Shown: positions 15,921-26,547 of the stretch, piece after piece
Layout of the letters: each line of letters begins with the position of its first letter
How positions within the stretch are numbered: the first letter of the stretch is position 1
Source: Pseudoalteromonas sp. GCY
GTDB lineage: Bacteria > Pseudomonadota > Gammaproteobacteria > Enterobacterales > Alteromonadaceae
Assembly: GCF_016695175.1 (NCBI RefSeq)
Contig: NZ_CP068023.1
Coordinates: forward strand, 3,529,501-3,593,500
Length of the DNA stretch: 64,000 nt
Direction: 5' to 3'
Translations under genes and position numbers: made by a program
The notes under the pieces: generated by a model
Database searches by the model: none
What the model was told of the DNA's origin: nothing
Seen by the model: the letters and a program-made list of their open reading frames with translations, nothing else

Positions 15921-17552
15921 GTGTTTTCTAGTTTCACATTAAAAGCAAAAATAATTTCCTTTGCCGCCGCAATATTTATTTCATTACTTGCCGTTGCCTT
16001 TGTAGGTCTTCAAGCTCTGCGCCATGCCAGTGAAAGCGATAATATTGCGCGTATCAACCAATTAATGAAAAGCACCGTTAATATTGTTAAACAGTTTGAG
16101 TTGTTTGCAGAGCAAGGAAAACTGACGGAGCAGCAGGCGAAAGAAATGGCTATTCAGGTTTTAAGAGAAAATAAATACCATAACTCTGAATATGTGTACG
16201 TCGTGAATGAAAAAATGGATTTCGTAGCAACACCGCATGATCCCCAACTGCACAATACTAGTTTTAACGACTTTAAAGATGCCGATGGCAAAAGCATCGG
16301 TAGCATGGTTAAGCGCTTAGTCGGTAACCAGTTCGATCGGATCATTACCTACAATTGGACCTCATTACGAGATGGAGAAATTGTCGACCTGACCTCTGTG
16401 GTACAAAAAACACCAGGGTTTGGCTGGTATGTCGGCACAGGTATTAGCTACAAAGAAGTAAACGATCGTTACTGGGACACCGCAATTTGGCTAGTCGCAC
16501 TTTCTTTAGCGGTTGCCGTTGCATTAACCACCGCACTTGCACGATTTGGACTGTCACTCAACAATAAACTGGGTGCCGAAATCAATGATGTGCTCGAAAT
16601 CGTAAAACATGTTTCAAGAGGAAACCTGACTACACCAATCAATACTGCAGACTGCAAAGATTATAGCATTCTCGCAGCCATGGCTTATATGCAAGGCGGA
16701 TTAAAAGGCGTAGTAGAGGGCCTTAAAGAAGCAACCAAGGCACTACAAAACCAAACTTCAGACAGTGAAGTACGTTCCGTAGAACTGGAAAATTTAACTC
16801 GCAGCTTAAATGCCGAAACTCAAATGGTGGCTTCTGCAATAACCGAGCTAACAGCATCGGCACAAGCAGTAGTGGAGCATGCAGAACAAGCTGCGGGCTC
16901 AGTTCAAGAGGCTGAAAAACAAGGCAATGCCGCCGATAAACTGACAGCTCAGGCAGCGACTGAAATCGCTTTATTGGAGCAGCAAATTGACAGCGCTGGT
17001 AATAATATCCAAGTGCTAGATGAAGAAGTATCTAATATTGCTAATGTACTTACCGTTATCCAATCTATCGCCGAGCAAACCAATTTACTGGCTCTCAATG
17101 CTGCGATAGAGGCAGCACGAGCTGGAGAGCAAGGACGAGGCTTTGCTGTCGTAGCGGACGAGGTCAGACAGCTTGCTCAGCGCACTCAAACCAGCACAGA
17201 AGAGATCCGTACCATGATCACTAAGCTACAAAGTGCAACTCAAGATGCGAAGGCTTCGGTAAGTTTGAGTATTGCAACAAGTGAAAAGACGGTGAGTATG
17301 TCATCTAAAGCATCCCAAGCGCTTGTGCAAGTCGCCGATTCTTTAAAATCTATATCACAGATGAGTCATCAAATAGCTCAAGCAGCCAAAGAGCAGTTGG
17401 ATGCAGGTGAAGATACTGCCAAACGTGTCGTTATTATTTCTGATACCGCATCGCAAACGGCTAGCGTCTCAGAAAAAGCGCATAAAGCGACAGATACGAT
17501 TAAATCATTATCCGGAAATCTGGAGCTTGAGATGGCTAAATTCAAGGTGTAA
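15921..17552 (+). CDS. Methyl-accepting chemotaxis protein with periplasmic Cache domain
   Basis: About 543 residues. TM1 lies near residues 10-30, followed by a single-Cache-like sensory domain ([20 protein letters not shown] ... [12 protein letters not shown]), TM2 near 187-208, a HAMP-like linker and a cytoplasmic signalling domain. The kinase-contact hairpin [20 protein letters not shown] and [13 protein letters not shown] are intact. No C-terminal NWETF-type tether is seen. I chose GTG 15921, which has AGGGGG about seven bases upstream; ATG 15879 would add 14 residues without a ribosome binding site. Related sCache receptors sense small organic acids; the ligand is unknown. Confidence 0.92.
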   Translation: MFSSFTLKAKIISFAAAIFISLLAVAFVGLQALRHASESDNIARINQLMKSTVNIVKQFELFAEQGKLTEQQAKEMAIQVLRENKYHNSEYVYVVNEKMDFVATPHDPQLHNTSFNDFKDADGKSIGSMVKRLVGNQFDRIITYNWTSLRDGEIVDLTSVVQKTPGFGWYVGTGISYKEVNDRYWDTAIWLVALSLAVAVALTTALARFGLSLNNKLGAEINDVLEIVKHVSRGNLTTPINTADCKDYSILAAMAYMQGGLKGVVEGLKEATKALQNQTSDSEVRSVELENLTRSLNAETQMVASAITELTASAQAVVEHAEQAAGSVQEAEKQGNAADKLTAQAATEIALLEQQIDSAGNNIQVLDEEVSNIANVLTVIQSIAEQTNLLALNAAIEAARAGEQGRGFAVVADEVRQLAQRTQTSTEEIRTMITKLQSATQDAKASVSLSIATSEKTVSMSSKASQALVQVADSLKSISQMSHQIAQAAKEQLDAGEDTAKRVVIISDTASQTASVSEKAHKATDTIKSLSGNLELEMAKFKV

Positions 17553-17718
17553 AAAACTAATTTTATCTTTACTTTTCATACCATTAGAATAGTGTAAATA
17601 TATCTAAACTATTATTTGAAAATTTTCTTTAATTTTTCATTCACCTTGTGTTTATTTGGTGTTAAGTTTGTACCTGTCGGGAGTGTCGGTTGAGTAGTCT
17701 GGCACGGCCCTCCTGAAG

Positions 17719-17733
17719 TTGTGATAATCACAA
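17719..17733. promoter_or_regulatory. 15-bp palindrome upstream of the double-glycine peptide gene
   Basis: TTGTGATAATCACAA is a perfect palindrome around a central A. It lies about 65 bp before the peptide start, over the expected -35 region of a TACTAT -10-like hexamer (17750-17755). It is a candidate operator. The spacing between half-sites is too short for a CRP site. Confidence 0.4.
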
Positions 17734-17759
17734 TAAAAGATAAACCCAATACTATTTGA

Positions 17760-17778
17760 TCACTTGGAATTCAAGTGA
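17760..17778. repeat. 7-bp inverted repeat just before the peptide's ribosome binding site
   Basis: TCACTTG (17760-17766), loop GAATT and CAAGTGA (17772-17778), ending eight bases before AAGGA. It could be an operator, or an mRNA hairpin that affects translation of the short peptide. Confidence 0.4.
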
Positions 17779-17798
17779 GTTCAATAAGGACTATGATA

Positions 17799-17924
17799 AT
17801 GCAAAAGCTAAATTTGAAAGAATGCAAAAAGGTTTCTGGTGGTAATATTTACGAGCCAAACGATCCTAAAGCCGCAAAGAGCGAAACGCCAACAGCAAAA
17901 AATGAAGCTAGCAAAAAAGATTAG
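17799..17924 (+). CDS. 41-residue peptide with double-glycine leader
   Basis: A short frame with ATG 17799 and AGGA eight bases upstream; an ATG two codons earlier is too close to the AGGA. The N-terminus MQKLNLKECKKVSGG has the form of a double-glycine leader (LxxxExxxVSGG), as in unmodified bacteriocin precursors and other substrates of C39-peptidase ABC exporters. Cleavage after GG would release a 26-residue, hydrophilic, lysine-rich peptide (NIYEPNDPKAAKSETP...). It lacks the Gly/hydrophobic pattern of pore-forming class II bacteriocins. The membrane protein gene starts nine bases after the stop. No peptidase/exporter gene is in the window. A signalling peptide or a diverged bacteriocin is possible. 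Confidence 0.7.
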   Translation: MQKLNLKECKKVSGGNIYEPNDPKAAKSETPTAKNEASKKD

Positions 17925-17933
17925 CACTCACCT

Positions 17934-18554
17934 ATGAAGAAAAACTTTTCATTAGGAGACCTACTCATTCCATATGCCATTGTGGCAGTAGGTCTCCTAG
18001 TTTTGTACGATATTAGGTTTCATTTCTATCTCATTTACCTGTTAATCGTTTTAACGGTCTTTATTTTGGGGGCTCGATTAAAAGACATCAATATATGCGC
18101 TTTATCTCTTCTTGCCATTGTACCGTTTACCCTTGAAACAGCGGTTTTTTCCTCCGGCCTCATCAGTTTAGAATCGTCTAAAGATCAGAGGTTACTTCAA
18201 AATACTCTCATTTTTGGAGCACACTTTTTGATCGATTTAATGATCGTATTCCCTCTTACATATCGTGTTGAATTGACGAAAAAGTTATTTCCTAAATTCA
18301 AAACCCGCTATACCTTTGCTGATGCAATAATGCCTTGGTTAGCGATATTTAGCGTATGTATGAGCTTTGCTGCACTAGTTGAAAATTACTTTAGAAATGC
18401 AAAGGGTGTGAACCTGACATTTTTCTTCTACAGCTTTGATGTTAGCGGTTACCTGATATACAGCGCAAACTGCCTAATTTTATTGATTTTAGCCGCCGTT
18501 ACTTACAAGGAAGCGTATGATTACGCACTTCCAAGCCTGAGGAAAAAGAGATAA
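17934..18554 (+). CDS. Multipass membrane protein paired with the double-glycine peptide
   Basis: A 206-residue protein with about six hydrophobic segments (roughly 9-27, 29-47, 52-73, 86-108, 128-149, 163-190) and a basic C-terminus (LPSLRKKR). I recognise no family: there is no CAAX-protease ExxxR motif, no ABC domain and no peptidase motif. The ATG lies nine bases after the peptide stop codon, so the two are very probably co-transcribed. By position it could be an immunity protein, receptor or accessory export protein; that is inference. The gene ends five bases before the convergent solute-binding gene. Confidence 0.75.
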   Translation: MKKNFSLGDLLIPYAIVAVGLLVLYDIRFHFYLIYLLIVLTVFILGARLKDINICALSLLAIVPFTLETAVFSSGLISLESSKDQRLLQNTLIFGAHFLIDLMIVFPLTYRVELTKKLFPKFKTRYTFADAIMPWLAIFSVCMSFAALVENYFRNAKGVNLTFFFYSFDVSGYLIYSANCLILLILAAVTYKEAYDYALPSLRKKR

Positions 18555-18559
18555 CCAAC

Positions 18560-19351
18560 TCAAAAGTAAGGGTTGACTAGCTCGATACTCTCACTTTCAA
18601 GTTGCTTGTTAAGACCATACTTTTGTTTTAAAGATTGTAACTCGCCAGACACTTGAAGTTTGGCAAGCCCTTCTTCCAAAGCCTTTGCCAGCGCTTGCTT
18701 GTCTTTGTTTACAAAGAAGTAAAAGGCGGTTGAATACGATAGATGAAAATCAGGTACGATCATGAGATTCTCGTTATTTTGTGCGATTAATTCTGAATTT
18801 GCCTCAATCACCGAGCGTGGAAAATAATCCGCTTTTTTATCCGCAATCAGATTAAACATGGTTTGATAATCAGAAATCGGTCTGATCTTAAGGCCGTTAT
18901 AGCTTAGAATTTTGGTATCAGGCCAATCGTGCCCCTGAACTGCGGTAAAACGCTTTAATTCGTGAAGTGACCGAACTGCTTTTATGGCTGGATAAATATC
19001 TTTATGAACAATCAGCACGCGTTTACCAATAAGCCCATCATACAAGGGAACCTTAATAGGAATAGCAATTTGCTCACGAGCTGGGCTGGTCATAGACCAA
19101 TGTAAATCAACCTTACCTCGGCTTAGTGCCATTAGCGTGCGCTGTTGATGAGGGTGGATTTTGATGTGTTCAATTTGAGCTGAGTACTTAGCAGCCGCCA
19201 GCGCCTTTTCTAGTAATTCGTAAAGATAAAGATCGCGATCGTACAAGGTTCGCGCTTCTTTCGCGACATAGATTAACTCAGGGGATTGCGCTGCTATACA
19301 AGCGCTTTGGAACACCAGAGCAGAGATAGTTACACTCAACTTTAACTTCAT
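18560..19351 (-). CDS. Periplasmic solute-binding protein (SBP family 3), orphan
   Basis: About 263 residues with a signal peptide (MKLKLSVTISALVFQSACIA, cleavage near AA-QS) and an SBP_bac_3-type fold. LHWSMTSPAREQ, VPLYDGLIGKRVLIVHK and the C-terminal LAKLQVSGELQSLKQKYG are typical. No ABC permease or ATPase is adjacent, so it may act as a sensor or orphan binder. I chose ATG 19351, with AGAGGG seven bases upstream. It lies 86 bp downstream of the EAL-CBS-GGDEF gene on the same strand and could share its transcript. Confidence 0.8.
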   Translation of the reverse strand: MKLKLSVTISALVFQSACIAAQSPELIYVAKEARTLYDRDLYLYELLEKALAAAKYSAQIEHIKIHPHQQRTLMALSRGKVDLHWSMTSPAREQIAIPIKVPLYDGLIGKRVLIVHKDIYPAIKAVRSLHELKRFTAVQGHDWPDTKILSYNGLKIRPISDYQTMFNLIADKKADYFPRSVIEANSELIAQNNENLMIVPDFHLSYSTAFYFFVNKDKQALAKALEEGLAKLQVSGELQSLKQKYGLNKQLESESIELVNPYF

Positions 19352-19437
19352 CGCACAACCCTCTTTTAGGGGAAACAATACTACAATCAAGAGTATTTTT
19401 ACGGATTGCTATTACTATTGCGTAATTAAAAATATAG

Positions 19438-21219
19438 TCAACCTGCATTTTCCAATCGTACAGTCGATACCGTAGGCTTGCGACGGTTACATACAAATAA
19501 ATAGCTATTACGATAGCGCTTTGCTTCTTTCTTAGCATCTGTTGCTAAAGCTGCAACTTGGTGCGAATTAATACAGTGTTGTAAATCTGGTCTCACTAAG
19601 CCAATCGATAAAGTGAGTAAAGGTACAAATTGCTTTTGCCCTTCACGATTTGTTGCCCAGTAACCGCCAGCACTAACATGCTCAGGAGTAAAAAAGGCTT
19701 TTGATTTAAGCTCAAACTGAGTGATGATCTCATGACACAACTCTTCTGCATCATTATTATCGAACACCACCATAAAGTCGTCGCCCCCAATATGCCCAAC
19801 AAAGCTTGAGCTCTGTGCACATACATCAACTGTCACCTCAGCAAGTAGCTTAATCACACTATCGCCACTGGCATATCCATATAAATCATTAAACTGCTTA
19901 AAATGATTAAGGTCGATATATGCAAGAGAAAAGTCATGATGTGAACGTAACCTTTGCTCTATTGCCTCATTTATCGCGACATTACCCGGCAACATGGTTA
20001 ATGGATTGGCATGTTGAGCATGACGAATTTTTTCTTCTGTGATGTGCTTGAGTATGTCTCTCAAGGGTGCTAGGCCAAGATAATGACCATCTCTTGTAAT
20101 AATAATATGACGTCGAATATCAAATTCATGGTCGGTTATTTGCTTACTCACCGTATCAAGCTCTTGCTGTTCATCCACCACTAACGGCTGTTTATCCATC
20201 AACTTAATCACTGATTTCTTATCGAAGAGTGCATGACCATATGGTGCCGCAAACACCTCAGTCAGTTGATCTCTGTGTAGCAGCCCTACAGGCTCTCTAG
20301 CATCATTAACCACTGCAAGGCTGGTTAGCTTGCGATCTTGTTCAAACAACCTATGAGCATCGATACATTGCGTACATTCATGGATAGCATTAGCCTCTTT
20401 GGCAAGCCAACCGATTGCCATCGACTGTTCAAATTGATTGAAGGTCGTTTTGGATTCCGTATGTAAAGATTTAAACAGTGCAAGTTCAGTGGGAGGTTTG
20501 CGAGTTGGCTTGGCAAGCAAGAAGCCCTGCGCAATCACTATACCGAGCTGCTCAATAAGCTTGAGCTCTTCAATTCGCTCAATTCCCTCGGCAATTACTT
20601 GAGTACTGGTGGCTTTAGCAAGCTCGATAATGGACTTTAAAAACTCGCGTTTCACCACACTTTGGTCACAATGGTCGATAAAATATCTGTCGACTTTGAC
20701 GTAGTCAGGACATAACTCCGACCACTTCTTGAGACCAGAGTAACCTGCTCCCAAATCATCAATCGCAATTTGAAATCCAAGTTCTCGATAATGTGTAATT
20801 GTAGTTAATAATAGATTCGCGTCATCTACTTTATCTTGCTCAGTCACTTCAATGACAACTCGCTTGGGATCGAGCCCATATACTTCAGTAAGATGCCTGG
20901 TTTCACCTTTCGGATGGCTCGGGTCGAGTAACGCTTTTGGACTAACGTTTAAAAATAACTTACCGGGAAGGTTGAGTGAGACGAACTGCTTAATAGCCGC
21001 TTCTCGGCAGATAATCTCCAGTTCTGACAAACGTTCCTGCTTACTCGCAATCGCAAAAAGCTTGTCTGGAGATTCTAATAATGAGCCAGACATTCCGCGG
21101 CTCAAAGCTTCAAACCCTAAGATTTGCCGTTTCGCAAGATCGTAAATGGGCTGAAACAGAGTAAATACAGCTTTTTCTTTTATTATTGTATTAAGTACTA
21201 ACGTGCGCGAAGGATCCAC
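19438..21219 (-). CDS. EAL-CBS-GGDEF cyclic-di-GMP protein
   Basis: 593 residues with domains in the less common order EAL (about 10-245), CBS pair (about 270-395), GGDEF (about 400-575). The phosphodiesterase motifs are intact (FEALSRG with EAL at 37-39, DDLGAG at 154-159, AEGIE). The cyclase motif reads GGDDF (478-482), and the usual LPNR entry reads LPGN, so cyclase activity is less certain; GTP sensing is an alternative. There is no signal peptide or membrane helix. The start is GTG 21219 without a strong ribosome binding site. The downstream solute-binding protein could be a functional partner. Confidence 0.88.
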   Translation of the reverse strand: MDPSRTLVLNTIIKEKAVFTLFQPIYDLAKRQILGFEALSRGMSGSLLESPDKLFAIASKQERLSELEIICREAAIKQFVSLNLPGKLFLNVSPKALLDPSHPKGETRHLTEVYGLDPKRVVIEVTEQDKVDDANLLLTTITHYRELGFQIAIDDLGAGYSGLKKWSELCPDYVKVDRYFIDHCDQSVVKREFLKSIIELAKATSTQVIAEGIERIEELKLIEQLGIVIAQGFLLAKPTRKPPTELALFKSLHTESKTTFNQFEQSMAIGWLAKEANAIHECTQCIDAHRLFEQDRKLTSLAVVNDAREPVGLLHRDQLTEVFAAPYGHALFDKKSVIKLMDKQPLVVDEQQELDTVSKQITDHEFDIRRHIIITRDGHYLGLAPLRDILKHITEEKIRHAQHANPLTMLPGNVAINEAIEQRLRSHHDFSLAYIDLNHFKQFNDLYGYASGDSVIKLLAEVTVDVCAQSSSFVGHIGGDDFMVVFDNNDAEELCHEIITQFELKSKAFFTPEHVSAGGYWATNREGQKQFVPLLTLSIGLVRPDLQHCINSHQVAALATDAKKEAKRYRNSYLFVCNRRKPTVSTVRLENAG

Positions 21220-21331
21220 AGCATTAAACTCACTGTAAAAGTATAATCGCGCACGGTAGCAACTGGGTATGACAGATATATGTCAATCGGATGAAATGTA
21301 CCCAATTTGCAATTGAATGATTTTCAACCTC

Positions 21332-21859
21332 TTACTTCAGTGCTCTTTCTACTTGATCAAAGTGTGCTATCACTTCCACAATTTCCATCTCTGCGCTCTT
21401 ATAGTCTTCAGCGCCACTAAACCCTTTCATCGCAATCGCTTGCACAGTTGCTGGATGCACTAATAAATCTTTTGCATGGTAGCAAACAGGGTCATCAAAC
21501 TTGGGTAATTTGCCATCTGCGTGATAGCCAGTTTCGATCTCTTCAAGTGGTAAAGTAGGAATGATATCAGCGGCCTTATCCAAGGCATCTAGATAAGTCT
21601 GACACTGAGGATACTTGGTCACAAACTCATTAAGCAAAGTTCTAGAGAGAGTCACTAGATCGGCGGATTGTGCTTCAAGTGCTGCAGCATCTTTCTCGAT
21701 ACGAATATCCGCAAGTAAAGTCTCGGCTTGTGCTTTATATTGCGCCAAAGATGAGGTTGCTGCCGTGGGAGCGGACTCTGTGCGTTGTTCTAATTCAGGT
21801 TGCTTAGAACATGCGGTCATTAATGTTAATGCGCCAACCACCATCACAAGTTTGTACAT
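21332..21859 (-). CDS. Uncharacterised lipoprotein under a Fur box
   Basis: 175 residues. The signal peptide ends in the lipobox LMTAC (Cys17), so it is probably membrane-anchored in the envelope. The rest is mainly helical with two further cysteines (KYPQCQTY, DPVCYHAK) that could form a disulfide. I do not recognise the family. AGGAG sits five bases before ATG 21859, and a Fur-box-like sequence covers the -10 element. The inferred role is in iron-limited growth. It is separated from secF by a terminator. Confidence 0.8.
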   Translation of the reverse strand: MYKLVMVVGALTLMTACSKQPELEQRTESAPTAATSSLAQYKAQAETLLADIRIEKDAAALEAQSADLVTLSRTLLNEFVTKYPQCQTYLDALDKAADIIPTLPLEEIETGYHADGKLPKFDDPVCYHAKDLLVHPATVQAIAMKGFSGAEDYKSAEMEIVEVIAHFDQVERALK

Positions 21860-21875
21860 AAGTATCTCCTTTATT

Positions 21876-21894
21876 GATAACGATTATCATTATA
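21876..21894 (-). promoter_or_regulatory. Fur box over the lipoprotein promoter
   Basis: GATAACGATTATCATTATA matches 16 of 19 positions of the Fur consensus (GATAATGATAATCATTATC). A TATAAT -10 hexamer on the minus strand (21894-21889) lies within it, 29 bases before the start codon, which is the arrangement expected for Fur repression. Confidence 0.82.
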
Positions 21895-21942
21895 CACTAC
21901 TGTCATTTTTTAGAAACAATAAAATGACGTTTTACACGCAAC

Positions 21943-21967
21943 AAAAAAGCGGCCAAAAAGCCGCTTT
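21943..21967 (-). terminator. Terminator after secF
   Basis: Stem AAAGCGGC/GCCGCTTT (21946-21953 with 21960-21967). On the minus strand it is followed by six T residues. It lies 24 bases beyond the secF stop codon. Confidence 0.9.
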
Positions 21968-21991
21968 AGATTATCACATCAATTTCTGTGA

Positions 21992-22936
21992 TTAAGGCAT
22001 AGCGTCTAGATCTGCACCTTCTTTTTCAACTTCTACCGGGATCAAATCTTCTTTGCTAACGCCCATTGCTACTGCAACTGAACTCGCTACATAAACTGAA
22101 GAATACGTACCGATAAACACACCAAACAGCAGTGCTGTTGCAAAACCATGAATAGTTTGGCCACCCCATACGAATAGCGCGATCAATACGAGGATAGTCG
22201 TGATTGAGGTCACTAATGTACGATTAAGCGTTTGTGTCAGTGAAATGTTGATGATCTCTAAGGTGTCATCAATACGTACTTTACGGAAGTTTTCACGAAT
22301 ACGGTCAGACACAACAATAGTATCGTTAAGTGAGTAACCTATTACCGCCAATATTGCCGCCAAAATCGTTAAGTCAAATTCCAGACCTAAGATTGAGAAC
22401 AGCCCCATTGTCAGTACAACATCGTGGAAAAGTGCAAATACCGCACCTACCGCAAAGCGCCATTCAAAACGAAAAGCAACGTAAATCAAGATACAGATAA
22501 GCGCGGTTAGCATCGCCAAACCACCCTGCTCTTTAAGATCTTCACCAACACTTGGACCTACGAATTCAATACGGCGCATCACCACACTTTCATCCGCTTG
22601 TTTCAGTGCTGCAATAAGCTGGTTACCCAATACTTCAGCTTTCACGTCGTCCCCACGAGGGGCGAGTCGTACAAGCACTTCTTGGCTTGAACCAAAAAGT
22701 TGTACAGAGGCATCGGCAAAACCACTTTCGGCTAATACACTACGTACCTTTGCTAAGTCTGCTGGCTGTGAAAATCCAACTTCAACTGCCGTACCACCGG
22801 TAAAGTCCAAACCAAAGTTTAGTCCTTTCACCATAAACGAGCCGATTGAAGCCAAGATCAATAAAACAGAGAAAGCCATGGAAAGCTTTCTTGCTGACAT
22901 AAAACGGATAGTGCCTTTTAAGTTTAATAATTGCAT
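21992..22936 (-). CDS. secF: SecF, protein translocase accessory subunit
   Basis: 314 residues. It is the inner-membrane partner of SecD that uses the proton motive force to pull secreted proteins out on the periplasmic side. It has six membrane helices. The first periplasmic loop starts GLNFGLDFTGGTAVEVGF, and the membrane core contains GYSLNDTIVVSDRIRENFRK. It starts nine bases after the secD stop codon and ends the secD-secF unit before a terminator. Confidence 0.97.
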   Translation of the reverse strand: MQLLNLKGTIRFMSARKLSMAFSVLLILASIGSFMVKGLNFGLDFTGGTAVEVGFSQPADLAKVRSVLAESGFADASVQLFGSSQEVLVRLAPRGDDVKAEVLGNQLIAALKQADESVVMRRIEFVGPSVGEDLKEQGGLAMLTALICILIYVAFRFEWRFAVGAVFALFHDVVLTMGLFSILGLEFDLTILAAILAVIGYSLNDTIVVSDRIRENFRKVRIDDTLEIINISLTQTLNRTLVTSITTILVLIALFVWGGQTIHGFATALLFGVFIGTYSSVYVASSVAVAMGVSKEDLIPVEVEKEGADLDAMP

Positions 22937-22945
22937 GTCCGTCTC

Positions 22946-24805
22946 CTAGATTGATAGCTTAGTGATACGTCTGCCACCGATGATGGCATTAATAACCGCA
23001 CGTGTACCAACAATCGCTGTAAACATTGAAGTAATGATACCGATAGCTAAGGTTACCGCGAAGCCTGCAATCGGACCTGTACCTACAGAAAACAGGATCA
23101 CCGCAGCAATTAAAGTGGTAATGTTGGCATCAAAAATCGTACTAAATGCACTATCGTAACCATGGTGAACGGCTTGCTGTGGACTGCGGCCTTCCGCTAT
23201 TTCTTCACGAATACGCTCAAAGATAAGTACGTTAGCATCAACGGCCATACCGACTGTTAATACAATACCTGCAATACCTGGTAGCGTCAGTGTCGCACCT
23301 GGGATCATTGACATCACACCCACGATCATGATGAGGTTAGCGGCAAGCGCCAGGTTTGCTACAAGACCAAAGCCCTTGTAGTACAACAACATAAAGGCAA
23401 GTACAAAAGCAAAACCAAGTACAACCGCAGTCATACCTGCTTCGATATTTTCCTGACCTAGGCTTGGACCTACAGTACGCTCTTCAACAATTTGAATTGG
23501 CGCAACCAGTGCACCTGCGCGAAGTAGCAAGCTTAGGTTGTGTGCTTCTGCTGGGCTATCAATACCAGTAATACGGAAAGAGCTATTCAAACGGGCCTGA
23601 ATTGTAGCCACGTTAATCACTTCTTCCACTTTGATTGGTGGTAACGCTTTGCCGTTTTCATCTTTCTTGCCAGATGGTTTGTACTCGATGAAAACTGTCG
23701 CCATACGTTTGCCGATAGCACGTTTAGTAAAGGCATTCATTTTTGCCCCACCTTTGCTATCAAGCTTGATATTCACCTGAGGACGCTGATATTCATCCAT
23801 ACCAGACTGCGCACCTGTGATATGCGTACCTTCAAGAATAACACGCTTTTTAAGCACGACAGGATAACCATCTTTATGCGGGATCACTTCTGTGCCAGGA
23901 GGAATGCGGCCTTGTGCTGCTGCACGCACGTCGGCATTTTCATCTACTTCACGGAACTCAAGCGTCGCCGTAGCACCGAGGATTTCTTTCGCCCGAGCCG
24001 TATCCTGAACACCGGGAAGTTGAACAATTATGCGTTCACCACCTTGACGTTGCACATTTGGTTCAGCAACACCTAGTTGGTTAATACGGTTACGAATAAT
24101 GGTTTCGTTTTGTTTAATGGCGTATTCGCGTAGCTCTTTATATTTGAGATCGCTAAGGCTTGAGAAGAAAGCGAGGCTATCGCTGCTATCATTGATAAAG
24201 TCATTACCCGGGTAACGCTTTCTCAAGAAGCTCATTGCCGCGTCTTTATCTTCTTCCGAGCGCATCGTTACTTGTACACGTTCACTATTAGAAACACGAC
24301 GAACAGCACGATAACGCAATTTCTCATCACGTAAATCGCTCTTGAAATCTTGCTCCATTTGCTCAAGTGCATTGTCCATCGCAGTGACCATATCCACTTC
24401 CATTGTGAAGTGAACACCACCACTTAAATCTAGACCAAGCTTCATTGGGTTTGCACCTAAGTCTTTTAACCACTCAGGTTGTGCAGGAGACATATTGATT
24501 GCTGAAATGTAATCATCGCTTAAGCTATTGCGCAAAATATCTTGTGCTTTAAGCTGATCTTCAACATTTTTGAAGCGAACAAGGATTTGACCGTCTTCTA
24601 ACACTGAAGATTTTACGGCAAGGTTGTTCTTTTGCAGGGTTTCGTTAACTTGATCTAATACACTGAGCGTCGCATCAGCACCTTTTGTGCCAGATACTTG
24701 TATGGCCGGATCGCGGCCATACAAGTTAGGTGTGGCATAAAGAATACCGATAGCCAACACAGCGAGAACAAGTAAGTACTTCCACATTGGAAACTTGTTT
24801 AACAC
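22946..24805 (-). CDS. secD: SecD, protein translocase accessory subunit
   Basis: 619 residues with an N-terminal membrane helix, a large periplasmic P1 domain ([16 protein letters not shown]), and the C-terminal RND-type membrane domain with [16 protein letters not shown]. The length matches the family. It acts with SecF downstream of SecYEG. It lies between yajC (24 bp upstream) and secF, in the conserved order. Confidence 0.97.
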   Translation of the reverse strand: MLNKFPMWKYLLVLAVLAIGILYATPNLYGRDPAIQVSGTKGADATLSVLDQVNETLQKNNLAVKSSVLEDGQILVRFKNVEDQLKAQDILRNSLSDDYISAINMSPAQPEWLKDLGANPMKLGLDLSGGVHFTMEVDMVTAMDNALEQMEQDFKSDLRDEKLRYRAVRRVSNSERVQVTMRSEEDKDAAMSFLRKRYPGNDFINDSSDSLAFFSSLSDLKYKELREYAIKQNETIIRNRINQLGVAEPNVQRQGGERIIVQLPGVQDTARAKEILGATATLEFREVDENADVRAAAQGRIPPGTEVIPHKDGYPVVLKKRVILEGTHITGAQSGMDEYQRPQVNIKLDSKGGAKMNAFTKRAIGKRMATVFIEYKPSGKKDENGKALPPIKVEEVINVATIQARLNSSFRITGIDSPAEAHNLSLLLRAGALVAPIQIVEERTVGPSLGQENIEAGMTAVVLGFAFVLAFMLLYYKGFGLVANLALAANLIMIVGVMSMIPGATLTLPGIAGIVLTVGMAVDANVLIFERIREEIAEGRSPQQAVHHGYDSAFSTIFDANITTLIAAVILFSVGTGPIAGFAVTLAIGIITSMFTAIVGTRAVINAIIGGRRITKLSI

Positions 24806-24829
24806 TGGGCTATCCCTTTATTGTTATTC

Positions 24830-25168
24830 TTATAGAGATTTCATTGTACCTTTAGGTAACACAGCTGAAACCGCTGACTTTTGCACTGTCACTTCAGTTT
24901 GGTCGTTTAGTGCGATTACAACAAAGTCTTTATCATCAGCAACTTTTGTGATTTTACCGACAAGTCCACCTTGAGTTAGTACTTCGTCACCCTTACCTAA
25001 TGCACCCATTAGGTCTTTGTGTTCTTTAACACGCTTGGCTTGTGGACGGTAAATTAAAAAATAAAATACCAGACCAAAAATACCTAACATGATTAGCATT
25101 TCCATGCCACCACCAGCTGGTGCAGCCGCTGCAGTGCTAGCATGCGCGTTTGAGATAAAAAAGCTCAT
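24830..25168 (-). CDS. yajC: YajC, Sec translocase auxiliary protein
   Basis: 112 residues with a single membrane helix (MLIMLGIFGLVFYFLIYRPQ) followed by the conserved RVKEHKDLMGALGKGDEV and LTQGGLVGKITKV. It binds the SecDF complex and is found in the AcrB structure. It lies 20 bp after tgt and 24 bp before secD in a conserved operon. Confidence 0.95.
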   Translation of the reverse strand: MSFFISNAHASTAAAAPAGGGMEMLIMLGIFGLVFYFLIYRPQAKRVKEHKDLMGALGKGDEVLTQGGLVGKITKVADDKDFVVIALNDQTEVTVQKSAVSAVLPKGTMKSL

Positions 25169-25188
25169 TTCACTTCCTCGTTTATAAA

Positions 25189-26364
<1,176 letters not shown>

Positions 26365-26496
26365 CTAAAAAACGTGCTAACCCAATGCTTAGGGCAGTGA
26401 TCTTTCGATTCTACCAAGATTACTAGCGCAATTCTAATATTGGGATAAAAAACACAAAGTCTATATCAAACCGACAACTTTACAGCTATAAAACGC

Positions 26497-26523
26497 AAAA
26501 TGCCCAGCAACACTGGGCATTTT
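26497..26523. terminator. Terminator between queA and tgt
   Basis: An 11-bp stem (26497-26507 with 26513-26523), loop CAACA, flanked by A4 and T4, so it may work in both directions. It lies about 220 bases beyond the queA stop codon and 169 bases before tgt. It separates queA from tgt, which are usually one transcript. The rest of the 414-bp gap (26329-26742) holds the tgt promoter region and a repeat element. Confidence 0.8.
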
Positions 26524-26547
26524 AATATCTCTGCAACTGTAATTACT

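Noticed and set aside
17719..17733. TTGTGATAATCACAA as a CRP site
   Set aside because: CRP half-sites TGTGA/TCACA need a 6-bp spacer; here it is 3 bp. Kept only as an unidentified palindrome.
17640..17798. Riboswitch (e.g. cyclic-di-GMP) before the double-glycine peptide
   Set aside because: No match to known aptamer cores could be seen; only short inverted repeats are present.
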